A stretch of 64,000 nucleotides of DNA from Massilia sp. CF038 (lineage in GTDB: Bacteria; Pseudomonadota; Gammaproteobacteria; Burkholderiales; Burkholderiaceae_D): the NCBI RefSeq assembly GCF_900129765.1, contig NZ_FQWU01000006.1, positions 124,001 to 188,000 on the forward strand, given 5' to 3'. Numbering within the stretch: the stretch's first letter is position 1; each line of letters opens with the position of its first letter. Of the stretch, positions 25,536 to 33,252 are shown one piece after another. The position numbers and the translations under genes were made by a program. The notes beneath the pieces are model-generated. The model was not told the DNA's origin, did not search any database, and saw nothing but the letters and a program-made list of their open reading frames with translations.

Positions 25536-26126
25536 TTATTTGCTCTCTGGCGTCACCACAGGATCATCGCCACCGGTGGGGCCGCCGACCGCGTTGGCGT
25601 AGTTTGCCTTGACGTAGTTAGTCGACAGTTGCGCAACACGGGTGAGCATCAGATTGTCGTGCACGCCAAAGGTCCAGCCACCCGCCATGGCGGCCGCACG
25701 CTGGAAGAATTCCGGGCTGGCCACCACGCGGCCGCCGTTATCCTTGAATGTCACGCGCATCAGAACCCCGGAACTGCCTGCCATGGGGCCAAGCAGGACG
25801 CGCTTGGCCCCGTGCTTGAAGCTGAATTGCTCGACGACGGGCTCGATCACCAGCGCGCGGCCATTGTCCGAACGCTTGTTCCACTCGGCCAGCGAAGGCG
25901 CTAATTCCTTTTGAATGTTTTCGTTAATCTTGGCCAGCGCGGCTTCATTCCCCTTGATATTCGAAGTAAAAACGGCCGGTTTCAATTCAATTCTTCCGAA
26001 CGATGAAAACGCTTCTGACGGTGGGGGATTGGTGGAGGACGATGGCTTGATGCTGGTAGCGCAGCCGCTCAGCATCATGGTGGCAACCATGGTGGTGGCG
26101 ATCACGCCTTTGAATAAATGGTTCAT
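25536..26126 (-). CDS. DUF4410-like lipoprotein
   Basis: A 196-residue lipoprotein. The signal MNHLFKGVIATTMVATMMLSGCATS places the acylated Cys at residue 22. The body (RIELKPAVFTSNIKGNEAAL ... LVIEPVVEQFSFKHGAKRVLLGPMAGSSGVLMRVTFKD) resembles DUF4410 proteins. The tail VGGPTGGDDPVVTPESK is probably disordered. It should be anchored in the envelope; the role is unknown. Confidence 0.75.
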   Translation of the reverse strand: MNHLFKGVIATTMVATMMLSGCATSIKPSSSTNPPPSEAFSSFGRIELKPAVFTSNIKGNEAALAKINENIQKELAPSLAEWNKRSDNGRALVIEPVVEQFSFKHGAKRVLLGPMAGSSGVLMRVTFKDNGGRVVASPEFFQRAAAMAGGWTFGVHDNLMLTRVAQLSTNYVKANYANAVGGPTGGDDPVVTPESK

Positions 26127-26301
26127 ACATCCCTTTCTGTTTTGGTTAAGTCGTCTTTACGCGGATCATATTACAGCAGCGCGATTGGCTGGCGGTTATT
26201 AACTCTGCTCAAGCATGGTTGCGCATTGGCTACCGGGCGCTGCCGAAGAAAGGCTAAGGCTAGACTGCGCCGGTGTTCCTTACTCTTATTGGAGACCGAT
26301 T

Positions 26302-26856
26302 ATGAAGAAACAGACCGTATCGAAAGCCCTGTTGAGCGCCGCCATTGCCGCCGCATTGAGTGTGCCATTTGCCGTCAGCGCGCAAACCATGAATACGCCC
26401 GCCGCCAGCGCACTGACCAAGGCCGACCAGCAAATCGTCGAAGGCATGGCGCGCGCGAATATGGCGGAAATTGAAGCGGGCAAGCTGGCGCTGGCCAACG
26501 GCCAGAGCGCCGAGGTCAAGGCATTTGCGCAGCAAATGATTGACGATCACACCAAGGCCCTGAACGACGTGACCACGCTGGCGCAGAATAAGGGCGTGAC
26601 TTTACCCACCGAGCCAGATGCAAAACATAAAGCCATGGCCGCCAAACTGGCAAAGCTGAAGGGTGACGCCTTCGACAAGAGCTACATGGCGCAGGCTGGT
26701 GTGGCGGACCACAAAAAAGTGCACGCCACCCTGAAAAAAGATGAAGCGCGCGCCAAGGATCCCGACGTCAAGGCGCTGGCAGCAAAAATGCTGCCGACGG
26801 TGGAGCAGCACCTGCACACCGCCAGCGGCAAACCGCACGATCAAGCGGCCAAGTAA
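26302..26856 (+). CDS. exported DUF4142 protein
   Basis: A 184-residue exported protein with a signal peptide ending near residue 26 (AVSAQT). The helical DUF4142 core shows ADQQIVEGMARANMAEIEAGKLAL, AFAQQMIDDHTKALNDV and KSYMAQAGVADHKKVHATL, a ferritin-like four-helix layout. The start at 26302 has GGAG ten bases before it. Homologues are small periplasmic proteins often linked to stress; function here is unknown. A clear terminator follows at 26867. Confidence 0.85.
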   Translation: MKKQTVSKALLSAAIAAALSVPFAVSAQTMNTPAASALTKADQQIVEGMARANMAEIEAGKLALANGQSAEVKAFAQQMIDDHTKALNDVTTLAQNKGVTLPTEPDAKHKAMAAKLAKLKGDAFDKSYMAQAGVADHKKVHATLKKDEARAKDPDVKALAAKMLPTVEQHLHTASGKPHDQAAK

Positions 26857-26866
26857 AGACAGCACC

Positions 26867-26893
26867 AAAGGCCCTGCGGGGCCTTTTGTTTTT
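26867..26893 (+). terminator. terminator of the DUF4142 gene
   Basis: AAAGGCCC-TGC-GGGGCCTTTT followed by GTTTTTC is a classic rho-independent terminator eleven bases after the stop codon. Confidence 0.85.
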
Positions 26894-26953
26894 CGCTGTT
26901 GTTTCAAGGTCATATGGGCCGCAAAAGTGTGTCTTTAACTTGCATTTCAACTG

Positions 26954-26970
26954 TGTGAAATTGCGTCACA
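26954..26970. promoter_or_regulatory. CRP-like dyad upstream of the second diguanylate cyclase
   Basis: TGTGA and TCACA arms are separated by seven bases (the CRP consensus has six). The site ends 33 bases before the GTG start of the cyclase. The spacing makes CRP binding uncertain. Confidence 0.3.
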
Positions 26971-27003
26971 GTGTAAGATCGAAAAACACACAGTAATTTA
27001 CGC

Positions 27004-28227
27004 GTGGCAATAATGTTGAATATCGATCCGGAATTGTTGAGTAATGCGAGTCCCTCGCCTTACCGCACGGCGTTCGAAAAAGGTTATCGAGCGCTGCGTT
27101 TCGACGAGCCGATCGAGCAGGAATTCCAGGCCTTTTATACCGAAGGCCATCTGATGCGGGTACGTCTGGCTGCGTACCTGATCATCGTGCTGTATGCCGC
27201 GTTTGTGATCATCGATATCACCACGCTGCCGGCGGAAGTGGCCTACTGGACCACGCGTATCCGCATCTTCTTTATCATCCCGCCGTTTTTCCTGATGCTG
27301 TATGTGAGCTATCAGCCCGCGTTACGCGGCTGGGTCAGGAAAGTCGTCCCCTTCGCTGCCATTACGGCCGGTGTGGGCACCACTGCCGTCATTGGCGCGG
27401 CTTACCGGCTGGGCACGCAGATTCCGTACGAAGGCATTTTGCTGGTTGCCTTGTTTATCTATCTGATCGCTTGCCTGCAATGGCGGCGCGCCCTGTTTGC
27501 CAATGGCGTCACACTGGCGGCCTTTATCGCCATGGAATTCATGTACCAGTCCAATCCGCAATTCCGCCTGTATCAGATCATTTTCATGATCGCGGCAAAT
27601 GCGGTGGGGGCATATGGCGGCTACTTTCTGGAACACAGTGCCCGCACCATGTTCCTGGTGAATAACCTGCTCAATGAATTGGCGGAACTCGACGGGCTGA
27701 CCGGCTTGTCCAACCGGCGCACACTGAATATCCATCTCGACCGCATCTGGCGCCAGGCCATACGCGATCAGCAAGCCGTGGCGATTGCCATGATTGACGT
27801 GGACCACTTTAAAAAATACAACGACCGCTATGGCCACGCGCAAGGCGATGCGGCATTGCGCGCCGTGGCCGACGTGATCGCCCACCATGCCCGCCGCCCG
27901 CTCGACATTACCGCCAGATACGGCGGCGAAGAGTTTGCCGTGGTCTGGTACCACCCGTCCGCCTCCGAACTGGCCCGCATGGCCGAAATTCTCACCCGCG
28001 CAATCGTCGCGCTTGACATGCCGCATGCAGACAATGAAATAGGCAAGCTCAGCATCAGCGTGGGCGTTGCCATGATGACGCCAAGCGCCGAGCAAAGCAG
28101 CGCCGACTTGCTGCGCGCAGCCGATGGTGCCCTGTACGATGCCAAAGCCCAGGGCCGCAACCGGGTGGTGGTGGCCGTGCCCGAAGACCATGCCGCATCC
28201 CCGCGTAGAGTCAACGCCAAATCCTGA
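27004..28227 (+). CDS. membrane diguanylate cyclase with intact inhibitory site
   Basis: Makes cyclic di-GMP. The N-terminal 215 residues contain five or six hydrophobic segments, followed by a GGDEF domain with ELDGLTGLSNRRTLN, MIDVDHFKKYNDRYGH and GGEEF at 307-311. RPLD (298-301) is placed exactly five residues before GGEEF, the position of the product-inhibition I-site, so feedback control is expected, unlike the cyclase at 3080-4243. The GTG at 27004 is used; the ATG at 27013 is equally possible because neither has a good ribosome-binding site. Confidence 0.9.
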   Translation: MAIMLNIDPELLSNASPSPYRTAFEKGYRALRFDEPIEQEFQAFYTEGHLMRVRLAAYLIIVLYAAFVIIDITTLPAEVAYWTTRIRIFFIIPPFFLMLYVSYQPALRGWVRKVVPFAAITAGVGTTAVIGAAYRLGTQIPYEGILLVALFIYLIACLQWRRALFANGVTLAAFIAMEFMYQSNPQFRLYQIIFMIAANAVGAYGGYFLEHSARTMFLVNNLLNELAELDGLTGLSNRRTLNIHLDRIWRQAIRDQQAVAIAMIDVDHFKKYNDRYGHAQGDAALRAVADVIAHHARRPLDITARYGGEEFAVVWYHPSASELARMAEILTRAIVALDMPHADNEIGKLSISVGVAMMTPSAEQSSADLLRAADGALYDAKAQGRNRVVVAVPEDHAASPRRVNAKS

Positions 28228-28238
28228 CGTATGGATAT

Positions 28239-28256
28239 GGCGACGCTTTCGTCGCC
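28239..28256. terminator. hairpin after the cyclase gene
   Basis: GGCGACG-CTTT-CGTCGCC is a perfect seven-base-pair hairpin twelve bases after the cyclase stop. It lacks a U-tract, so it may stabilise the 3' end rather than terminate. Confidence 0.4.
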
Positions 28257-28312
28257 AACATCGCGCTTCCCCTGCTATTGCACATTAATTAACATTAATA
28301 ATTGTGTCATTG

Positions 28313-28336
28313 GCGCAAAAAAGCAAGGTTTTGCGC
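28313..28336. promoter_or_regulatory. inverted repeat in the DUF3103-like gene leader
   Basis: GCGCAAAA (28313-28320) and TTTTGCGC (28329-28336) are perfect eight-base arms around AAGCAAGG, about 95 bases before the next start codon. It could be an operator or a leader hairpin. Confidence 0.3.
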
Positions 28337-28431
28337 ATTTGGACAAGACCCGTGGCCTCTTCCGTGATTACCTAGTGCTCGCCCAGCCGGGACCGCCGGC
28401 TGCGAGCCACATTTCAACACGGAGGTTGCAC

Positions 28432-29625
28432 ATGAATTTGGTATTAAAAACACTGGCGGGCATCACTGTCGCCCTCGCCTGCAGCGCATCGGCATCGGCG
28501 CAAACTGTCTATATCGGCAGTTCCCCCGAAGCGGCCAAGCCAGTAAAACCGCAGCCTGTCGACCAGGCCAAGCGCTTCGCCGCGTACAAAGTGGCCGGCA
28601 TGCTGGGCGACCGCAACTTCAGCGCACTGGTCGAGCGCGAGCTGGCAGGCAAGGATGACGCAGTCATGCTCAAGCCACTGCTTGGCAACTACGCCAATAC
28701 CAGCGTGCAAGCCGAGGCCGCGGCGGACAGCCTGCGCAGCACTGACCTGGTGGTCCGTCAAAGCAAAGCCATCGCTGCCGAAACCGATAGCGTGATGGAT
28801 GTGCGTCTCTACACGCCAAAGAAATTTGCCGGCAAGGTTGACTGGAAAAACTTGCTGGTTGCTTATCCACCAAGCAGCAAGAAAAATGAATATGCAGCTG
28901 TAGAAGCGTTCGACCGCAAAGGCGGTTCGCACATGCTGGACGGCCGCAGCGCGCCAAATGTGCCGGTCCTGATTGTTGGCATCAACCGCAAGGAAGCCCA
29001 CCGCGCCGGCGTGGAACTGATGAACAAGCATCTGCAAGCGGTGGGCATGCAGGGCAAAACCATGGCCAAGCTGAGTGGCCCCGCCGCGATGGCCACACCG
29101 GCGGCGCTGAGTGCGGGCATCGAAACCAGCAAGCTCGATCGCATTCGCCTCAATAACGACCAGGAACCGTGGGTGTCGGGTGCGGCGGAGATTTTTGCGG
29201 TGGTGTCTGGCGTACAGCCAGATCAGGCCAAGGCCACGCTGACCATTGTCGACATGCCTTACCTCGATCATGACGGCACCGATTACACGCCAAATCAGAT
29301 CATGATTTTCTGGCCTGAATATCGCTATGCCGCCGCCAATGTGCAGCTGTTTGAGCATGACGACAATACGAACTACAAGGACCTGGCCGTGGCGTTGGCA
29401 CAAGGCGTGACCTCGATCCTGGGCGCGTTCGCGCCAACCTATGCCGTGATTGGTCAGGTCGCGACGGCGATTCTGCAGGCAATGCCAGCGGGATGGTTTG
29501 CCAACGACGATGATTATGTCGACAGCTTCTACACGCTGGAGAAGGGCCGGACCTATACCGGGTATCGGGGAGCGGCTGGGAATGCGACTGTGAGTTTGTC
29601 GCCGTACACGCTGCAATCGCAGTAA
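28432..29625 (+). CDS. exported DUF3103-like protein
   Basis: A 397-residue exported protein with a signal peptide ending SASAQT near residue 24. It resembles DUF3103 proteins: an N-terminal KRFAAYKVAGMLGDRNFSALV region and a middle NNDQEPWVSGAAEIFAVVSG block. The C-terminal half contains YLDHDGTDYTPNQIMIFWPEY and QLFEHDDNTNYKDLA. The ATG at 28432 has an excellent GGAGG eight bases before it, which decides the start; the open frame extends 67 codons upstream. Acidic DHDG/EHDDN motifs may bind metal, which is speculative. Function unknown. Confidence 0.7.
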   Translation: MNLVLKTLAGITVALACSASASAQTVYIGSSPEAAKPVKPQPVDQAKRFAAYKVAGMLGDRNFSALVERELAGKDDAVMLKPLLGNYANTSVQAEAAADSLRSTDLVVRQSKAIAAETDSVMDVRLYTPKKFAGKVDWKNLLVAYPPSSKKNEYAAVEAFDRKGGSHMLDGRSAPNVPVLIVGINRKEAHRAGVELMNKHLQAVGMQGKTMAKLSGPAAMATPAALSAGIETSKLDRIRLNNDQEPWVSGAAEIFAVVSGVQPDQAKATLTIVDMPYLDHDGTDYTPNQIMIFWPEYRYAAANVQLFEHDDNTNYKDLAVALAQGVTSILGAFAPTYAVIGQVATAILQAMPAGWFANDDDYVDSFYTLEKGRTYTGYRGAAGNATVSLSPYTLQSQ

Positions 29626-29633
29626 TTCATTAT

Positions 29634-29665
29634 TGAGCCCCTCGTTTTTCGAAGTGGGGGGCTTT
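29634..29665 (+). terminator. terminator after the DUF3103-like gene
   Basis: AGCCCC and GGGGCT arms around a TTTTTC loop, followed by TTT, lie nine bases after the stop codon. It also closes the convergent HNH gene. Confidence 0.65.
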
Positions 29666-29667
29666 CG

Positions 29668-30471
29668 TCATATGCCTTGAAATATTCGCCACTGCTGATT
29701 TAGGGCAGCCAAGGCTGGTCTGCATATTTGCTCAACTGGCTGGAAAGGAACCGTTCCATGCATTGCTCGGTAGGCATCGTCAACGATACTCTGAGCCACA
29801 GTAACCTGCATGCGCTCAGGGTCAATCGCAAGCAGTCCAAGATCCCATAAAGTATGAATGTCTGCGCGTAGAAGAAGGCCGTTGGAAGTCAGGTTTGTTG
29901 CAGCTCCCAGATAAGGTGTGATATGGGCTGCTTCAAGTGTGGGAAGTACTGCGCAGCCACTAAACGCGCATTTCGCTGCATATGCCGTAATGAGGCGGGC
30001 ACGAAATTTCGATTGGCCTTGTCGCTGTACCACTTGCCGAAGCACCTTCGCGCGGGCATCAATTTGATCCGTAGGATCGAACGCCGGATACGTACGATTT
30101 TCTACCAGTATTTCCGCTAGCTCGTTTGACCAGGGACCCCGTGGAGCGTGGGCCGGTTCGAAAATCGTCTCGAGAAATGCGGCATATTTTTGCAAGGCGG
30201 CACTATACATTTGATGGCCGGTCTTGTTACGGCTCGCGAATTCTGGGGTATCGGCGACTCTGTCGGCGATCTCGGCAAATTCATTGAGATCAAAAATCTC
30301 GTCCAGTGCGCTCTCTGTTAACCTATAGGTGTTTGCCCAAGTTGTGAGTGGCCCTCTAAGCGCCCCGGCGTATTTTTTCACTGTCGACGCGGACATTCCA
30401 TCCGCATAGAGCCACTCTTCAAAATCCATATCCAGACCTTGTTCAATATCTTTTGGATACGATAACATCAA
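29668..30471 (-). CDS. HNH endonuclease
   Basis: A 267-residue nuclease. The C-terminal HNH domain contains CAFSGCAV (Cys168, Cys173), LEAAHITPYLG with His183, and NGLLLRADIHTLWDLGLLAID with Asn197 and His206. The N-terminal half (ADGMSASTVKKYAGALRGPL) is helical and may recognise DNA or a partner, as in restriction-type HNH proteins. No methylase or partner gene is adjacent. Codon use is more AT-rich than the neighbours, consistent with recent acquisition. A methylation-dependent restriction role is possible; it is not shown. Confidence 0.82.
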   Translation of the reverse strand: MMLSYPKDIEQGLDMDFEEWLYADGMSASTVKKYAGALRGPLTTWANTYRLTESALDEIFDLNEFAEIADRVADTPEFASRNKTGHQMYSAALQKYAAFLETIFEPAHAPRGPWSNELAEILVENRTYPAFDPTDQIDARAKVLRQVVQRQGQSKFRARLITAYAAKCAFSGCAVLPTLEAAHITPYLGAATNLTSNGLLLRADIHTLWDLGLLAIDPERMQVTVAQSIVDDAYRAMHGTVPFQPVEQICRPALAALNQQWRIFQGI

Positions 30472-30617
30472 AGGCTATGGCATTGCGCGGCCGGCCAGCC
30501 GCGACTAATCAAATCTAAGGTATCGTTTCGAAGGCTTTTGGAGTCAGCTCTAAATTTTTTAACACAGATGGTTCGTGGTCCATATGGGCGACGCGGCAGT
30601 CACTAGGAGTATCAAAT

Positions 30618-31511
30618 ATGGCGATTAAATTCGACGGCCAAGTAGCAATTGTCACTGGCGCGGGTGGGGGATTGGGACGAGAGCACGCGCTGGCACTGGC
30701 AAAGCGCGGCGCCAAGGTGGTTGTGAATGACTTTAGCCCTGCCGCGGCTACGGCGGCTGAATCAGTGGTCCAAGAAATCGAGGCCGCAGGTGGGACCGCA
30801 ATGGCCTGGAATACTTCAGTTACAGATGAAGCCGGAGTTGCCGCAATGGTCACCGCAACCATGGCCAAATGGGGTCGCATCGATATCCTGGTTAACAACG
30901 CCGGCATCCTGCGCGATAAAAGCTTCTCGAAAATGGCGCTCGACGATTTCCGCCTCATCATTGATGTTCATTTGATGGGCGCGGCTATTTGCACGCAGGC
31001 GGTCTGGAACATCATGCGCGAGCAAAAATACGGCCGCATCGTCATGACCACTTCATCGTCCGGCTTATACGGAAACTTCGGTCAGGCGAATTATGGCGCA
31101 GCCAAAATGGCACTGGTCGGCCTGATGCAAACGCTGTCCATCGAAGGCGCCAAAGACGGTATTCACGTTAACTGCCTGGCGCCGACCGCCGCAACCAAAA
31201 TGACCGAAGGCCTGATGCCACCGGCCGTGCTGGAAAAGCTGACCCCTGATTCGGTCACGCCAGGTTTGCTGCATCTGGTCTCCAGGGATGCGCCAACGCG
31301 TGCAATTCTGTGTGCAGGTGCGGGAACCTTCGAACGTGCCTACATTACCTTGACCGGCGGCGTGCATATCGGCACCGGTGCGGATGCAGCCGAACAGGTT
31401 GCTGCCAAGTTTGACGCCATTTCGGACCGCATTGGCGAAGTCGTTCCTAAAGACGGCAGCGCGCAGGCGATGAATGAAGTTGGCAAAGCCATGGCCGCAT
31501 CGAACGGCTAA
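30618..31511 (+). CDS. SDR family dehydrogenase (3-hydroxyacyl-CoA type)
   Basis: A 297-residue NAD(P)-dependent short-chain dehydrogenase. TGAGGGLGREHALALAKRGA is the cofactor loop, NNAG is present, and the active site is TTSSSGLYGNFGQANYGAAK with Ser, Tyr and Lys in place. The REHA after the glycine motif and the overall layout resemble the dehydrogenase part of multifunctional peroxisomal enzymes and bacterial (R)-3-hydroxyacyl-CoA dehydrogenases. The C-terminal extension (to NEVGKAMAASNG) also fits. It probably reduces or oxidises a 3-hydroxyacyl-CoA; the substrate is inferred. It converges with the DUF2752 gene by four overlapping bases. Confidence 0.88.
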   Translation: MAIKFDGQVAIVTGAGGGLGREHALALAKRGAKVVVNDFSPAAATAAESVVQEIEAAGGTAMAWNTSVTDEAGVAAMVTATMAKWGRIDILVNNAGILRDKSFSKMALDDFRLIIDVHLMGAAICTQAVWNIMREQKYGRIVMTTSSSGLYGNFGQANYGAAKMALVGLMQTLSIEGAKDGIHVNCLAPTAATKMTEGLMPPAVLEKLTPDSVTPGLLHLVSRDAPTRAILCAGAGTFERAYITLTGGVHIGTGADAAEQVAAKFDAISDRIGEVVPKDGSAQAMNEVGKAMAASNG

Positions 31512-31831
31512 CTCTGTTTTGGAAGTGGCGTGTAGCGGCGCCACAGTGTGTGCAGGTGCTTGATGTACAGGTACATCAGCATGGGTAACACGATGAAAAC
31601 TGCTTTGTTGAACGCCCACGCCGCGGCGAAATTGCCGTGCACCAGCGCGACGAGTGCGCGCGTGATGCCGCAGCCCCAGCACACATCGTCGAAGACGAGT
31701 GAAATCAGGCACGGCGGCGTCACGCGCAGCAGCATATCCGGCATGGCGACGGCGGCCGCTCCCAGCAGAGCGACGCCGAGCGCGATGCCGATATCGGCTG
31801 CATTACTTCTTGAGTTGGCGGCCATCCACAT
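31508..31831 (-). CDS. DUF2752 membrane protein
   Basis: A 107-residue membrane protein with two or three hydrophobic segments and the DUF2752 hallmark CWGCGITRALVALVHGNFAAAWAFN. The start is uncertain: the ATG at 31831 is used, inside the end of the TM2 gene (29-base overlap). A TTG at 31846 and an ATG at 31825 are alternatives. The overlap suggests translational coupling with the TM2 protein, a pair often found together. Function unknown. Confidence 0.75.
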   Translation of the reverse strand: MWMAANSRSNAADIGIALGVALLGAAAVAMPDMLLRVTPPCLISLVFDDVCWGCGITRALVALVHGNFAAAWAFNKAVFIVLPMLMYLYIKHLHTLWRRYTPLPKQS

Positions 31832-32117
31832 CGGTGTAGGAACCAACGGCGATCAGGATAAAGTCGATAAACGCCCAGATACCGCAACCACCAAGGGTCA
31901 GCAGCTGCGCAACGCCAATACCGATATGGCCGGTGTAGAAGCGGTGTACGCCAAACACGCCGAGGAAGAATGACAGCAGCAGTGCGACGATCCATTCCTT
32001 GTCGGAGACCGGGCCCGTTTGCGTCGAGATATTAGCGTTATTGACGGCGACGCCGCATTTGACGCAAACAACGGCATTGTTGCCGACTTCAGCACCACAG
32101 GAATGACAGAACGGCAT
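31803..32117 (-). CDS. zinc-ribbon TM2 domain protein
   Basis: A 104-residue membrane protein. The N-terminal zinc ribbon is FCHSCGAE ... VCVKCGVA (four cysteines), followed by a TM2 domain with two membrane helices and the family turn FFLGVFGVHRFYTGH, then GGCGIWAFIDFILI. It is the first gene of a two-gene unit with the DUF2752 gene. The family has no assigned biochemical role. Confidence 0.88.
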   Translation of the reverse strand: MPFCHSCGAEVGNNAVVCVKCGVAVNNANISTQTGPVSDKEWIVALLLSFFLGVFGVHRFYTGHIGIGVAQLLTLGGCGIWAFIDFILIAVGSYTDVDGRQLKK

Positions 32118-32164
32118 GGTTAAAATCTCCTTATGAATTGCCGACTAGCAATTTAGAGACAGAA

Positions 32165-32195
32165 TAACCGATGTGGTAATCAAATACATCGGTTA
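32165..32195. promoter_or_regulatory. perfect ten-base inverted repeat between divergent genes
   Basis: TAACCGATGT (32165-32174) and ACATCGGTTA (32186-32195) are perfect arms with an 11-base AT-rich spacer. The centre-to-centre arm distance of 21 bases equals two helical turns, as for a dimeric regulator. It lies 47 bases upstream of the TM2 gene and 117 bases upstream of the + strand gene. Confidence 0.5.
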
Positions 32196-32312
32196 AAGCA
32201 TGATTCTTTTGCCATGGATTTGAATCTTCCTTGTTCATTCTGGTTGATAAAATAAGTGCGACGATGATCGATCCTGGCATCAGTCAAACCCAACCCAAAG
32301 GAAGAAACAACG

Positions 32313-33080
32313 ATGACTGCAGCCCTGTCCAAATTTGCCCGAACTGCTTTGGCGTGTCTGGCCATCACCACGGCAAGTGGTGCTCTTGCGGCCGACAAGG
32401 CCGCACCCGGTGGCCTTTATGTGGGCTACTACCAGGAAGACCCACTCGCCAATCCGGAAGATCCCACGCCTGGTGCGTTCGTGCTGACCCTGCCCGAGAG
32501 CGATGCTGCATTTGGCGGTGCGATGTTCTTTACGTTTGTAGGCTGCCAGAACAGCAACGTGGGTGACGTGAAGGGTGCAAAAGCAGGCTATAACTTGAGC
32601 GGCACGTGGTCGGGCAACGTGGACAACAGCATGCAGTCAGGCCCATACAAGGGCACATACGATCCTGCGACCGGCTCCTACAAGGGTGTGTATTCGGTAT
32701 CCGGGGGGAAGCAGTTCAAGAAGATTGAAAACTGCGTTCAGTATTACATTGGTCCGAACGGAACCTGGGAGATGTTCCCGGTCGAGCAGAATCAGCCGGC
32801 CTCATTCAAGGTGGCAGTATCGCCGTCGAAAGTTTCCTGGAATGCACTGCCCAATGCTGCGATGACGCTCGTGTACGTCATTGATCCCGCTGCGGCGAAA
32901 GCGGGCGCTGGCAATCCAGTCAAGTTTCAAACGATCGTAATGGGCAAGACAGCGTCGCTCAACGTTGCTGCCATGCCCGCCGTTCTGGCCAAGGGAAAAG
33001 AGTACATCGTTGCAGCAATGGTCAATGACGGAGCGGCAAAAAGGATCGCGTTCGGGACAAAGCGGTTTGTTGTCCCTTGA
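32313..33080 (+). CDS. exported protein of unknown function
   Basis: A 255-residue exported protein with a signal peptide ending near residue 27 (GALAAD). The N-terminal part is rich in Gly, Tyr and Thr (GLYVGYYQEDPLANPEDPTPGAF; YNLSGTWSGNVDN; YKGTYDPATGSYKGVYSVSGG), suggesting a beta-sheet domain. Two cysteines (GCQNSN, ENCVQYY) may pair. The C-terminal about 100 residues look like a second beta domain. I do not recognise a family. It is divergent from the TM2/DUF2752 pair across an inverted repeat. Confidence 0.7.
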   Translation: MTAALSKFARTALACLAITTASGALAADKAAPGGLYVGYYQEDPLANPEDPTPGAFVLTLPESDAAFGGAMFFTFVGCQNSNVGDVKGAKAGYNLSGTWSGNVDNSMQSGPYKGTYDPATGSYKGVYSVSGGKQFKKIENCVQYYIGPNGTWEMFPVEQNQPASFKVAVSPSKVSWNALPNAAMTLVYVIDPAAAKAGAGNPVKFQTIVMGKTASLNVAAMPAVLAKGKEYIVAAMVNDGAAKRIAFGTKRFVVP

Positions 33081-33252
33081 CGCATGGTGAAGCGAGGATA
33101 ACCGGTAGTTAAAGGCAGGGGAAGCATGATTGATCAATGGAGTCTTGAGGAAGCCGTCGGTGTGGCTTTCTGTTGCTCCCCTGGCTTTACGTGGGATGGT
33201 CACTGCCTGATGCAACAGTGAACGATGTCACCGCTCCTGGGGTGATCGCAAC

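Noticed and set aside
28261-28431. possible riboswitch in the leader of the DUF3103-like gene
   Set aside because: Some hairpins are present, but no conserved core of a c-di-GMP, cobalamin, TPP or glycine class could be matched.
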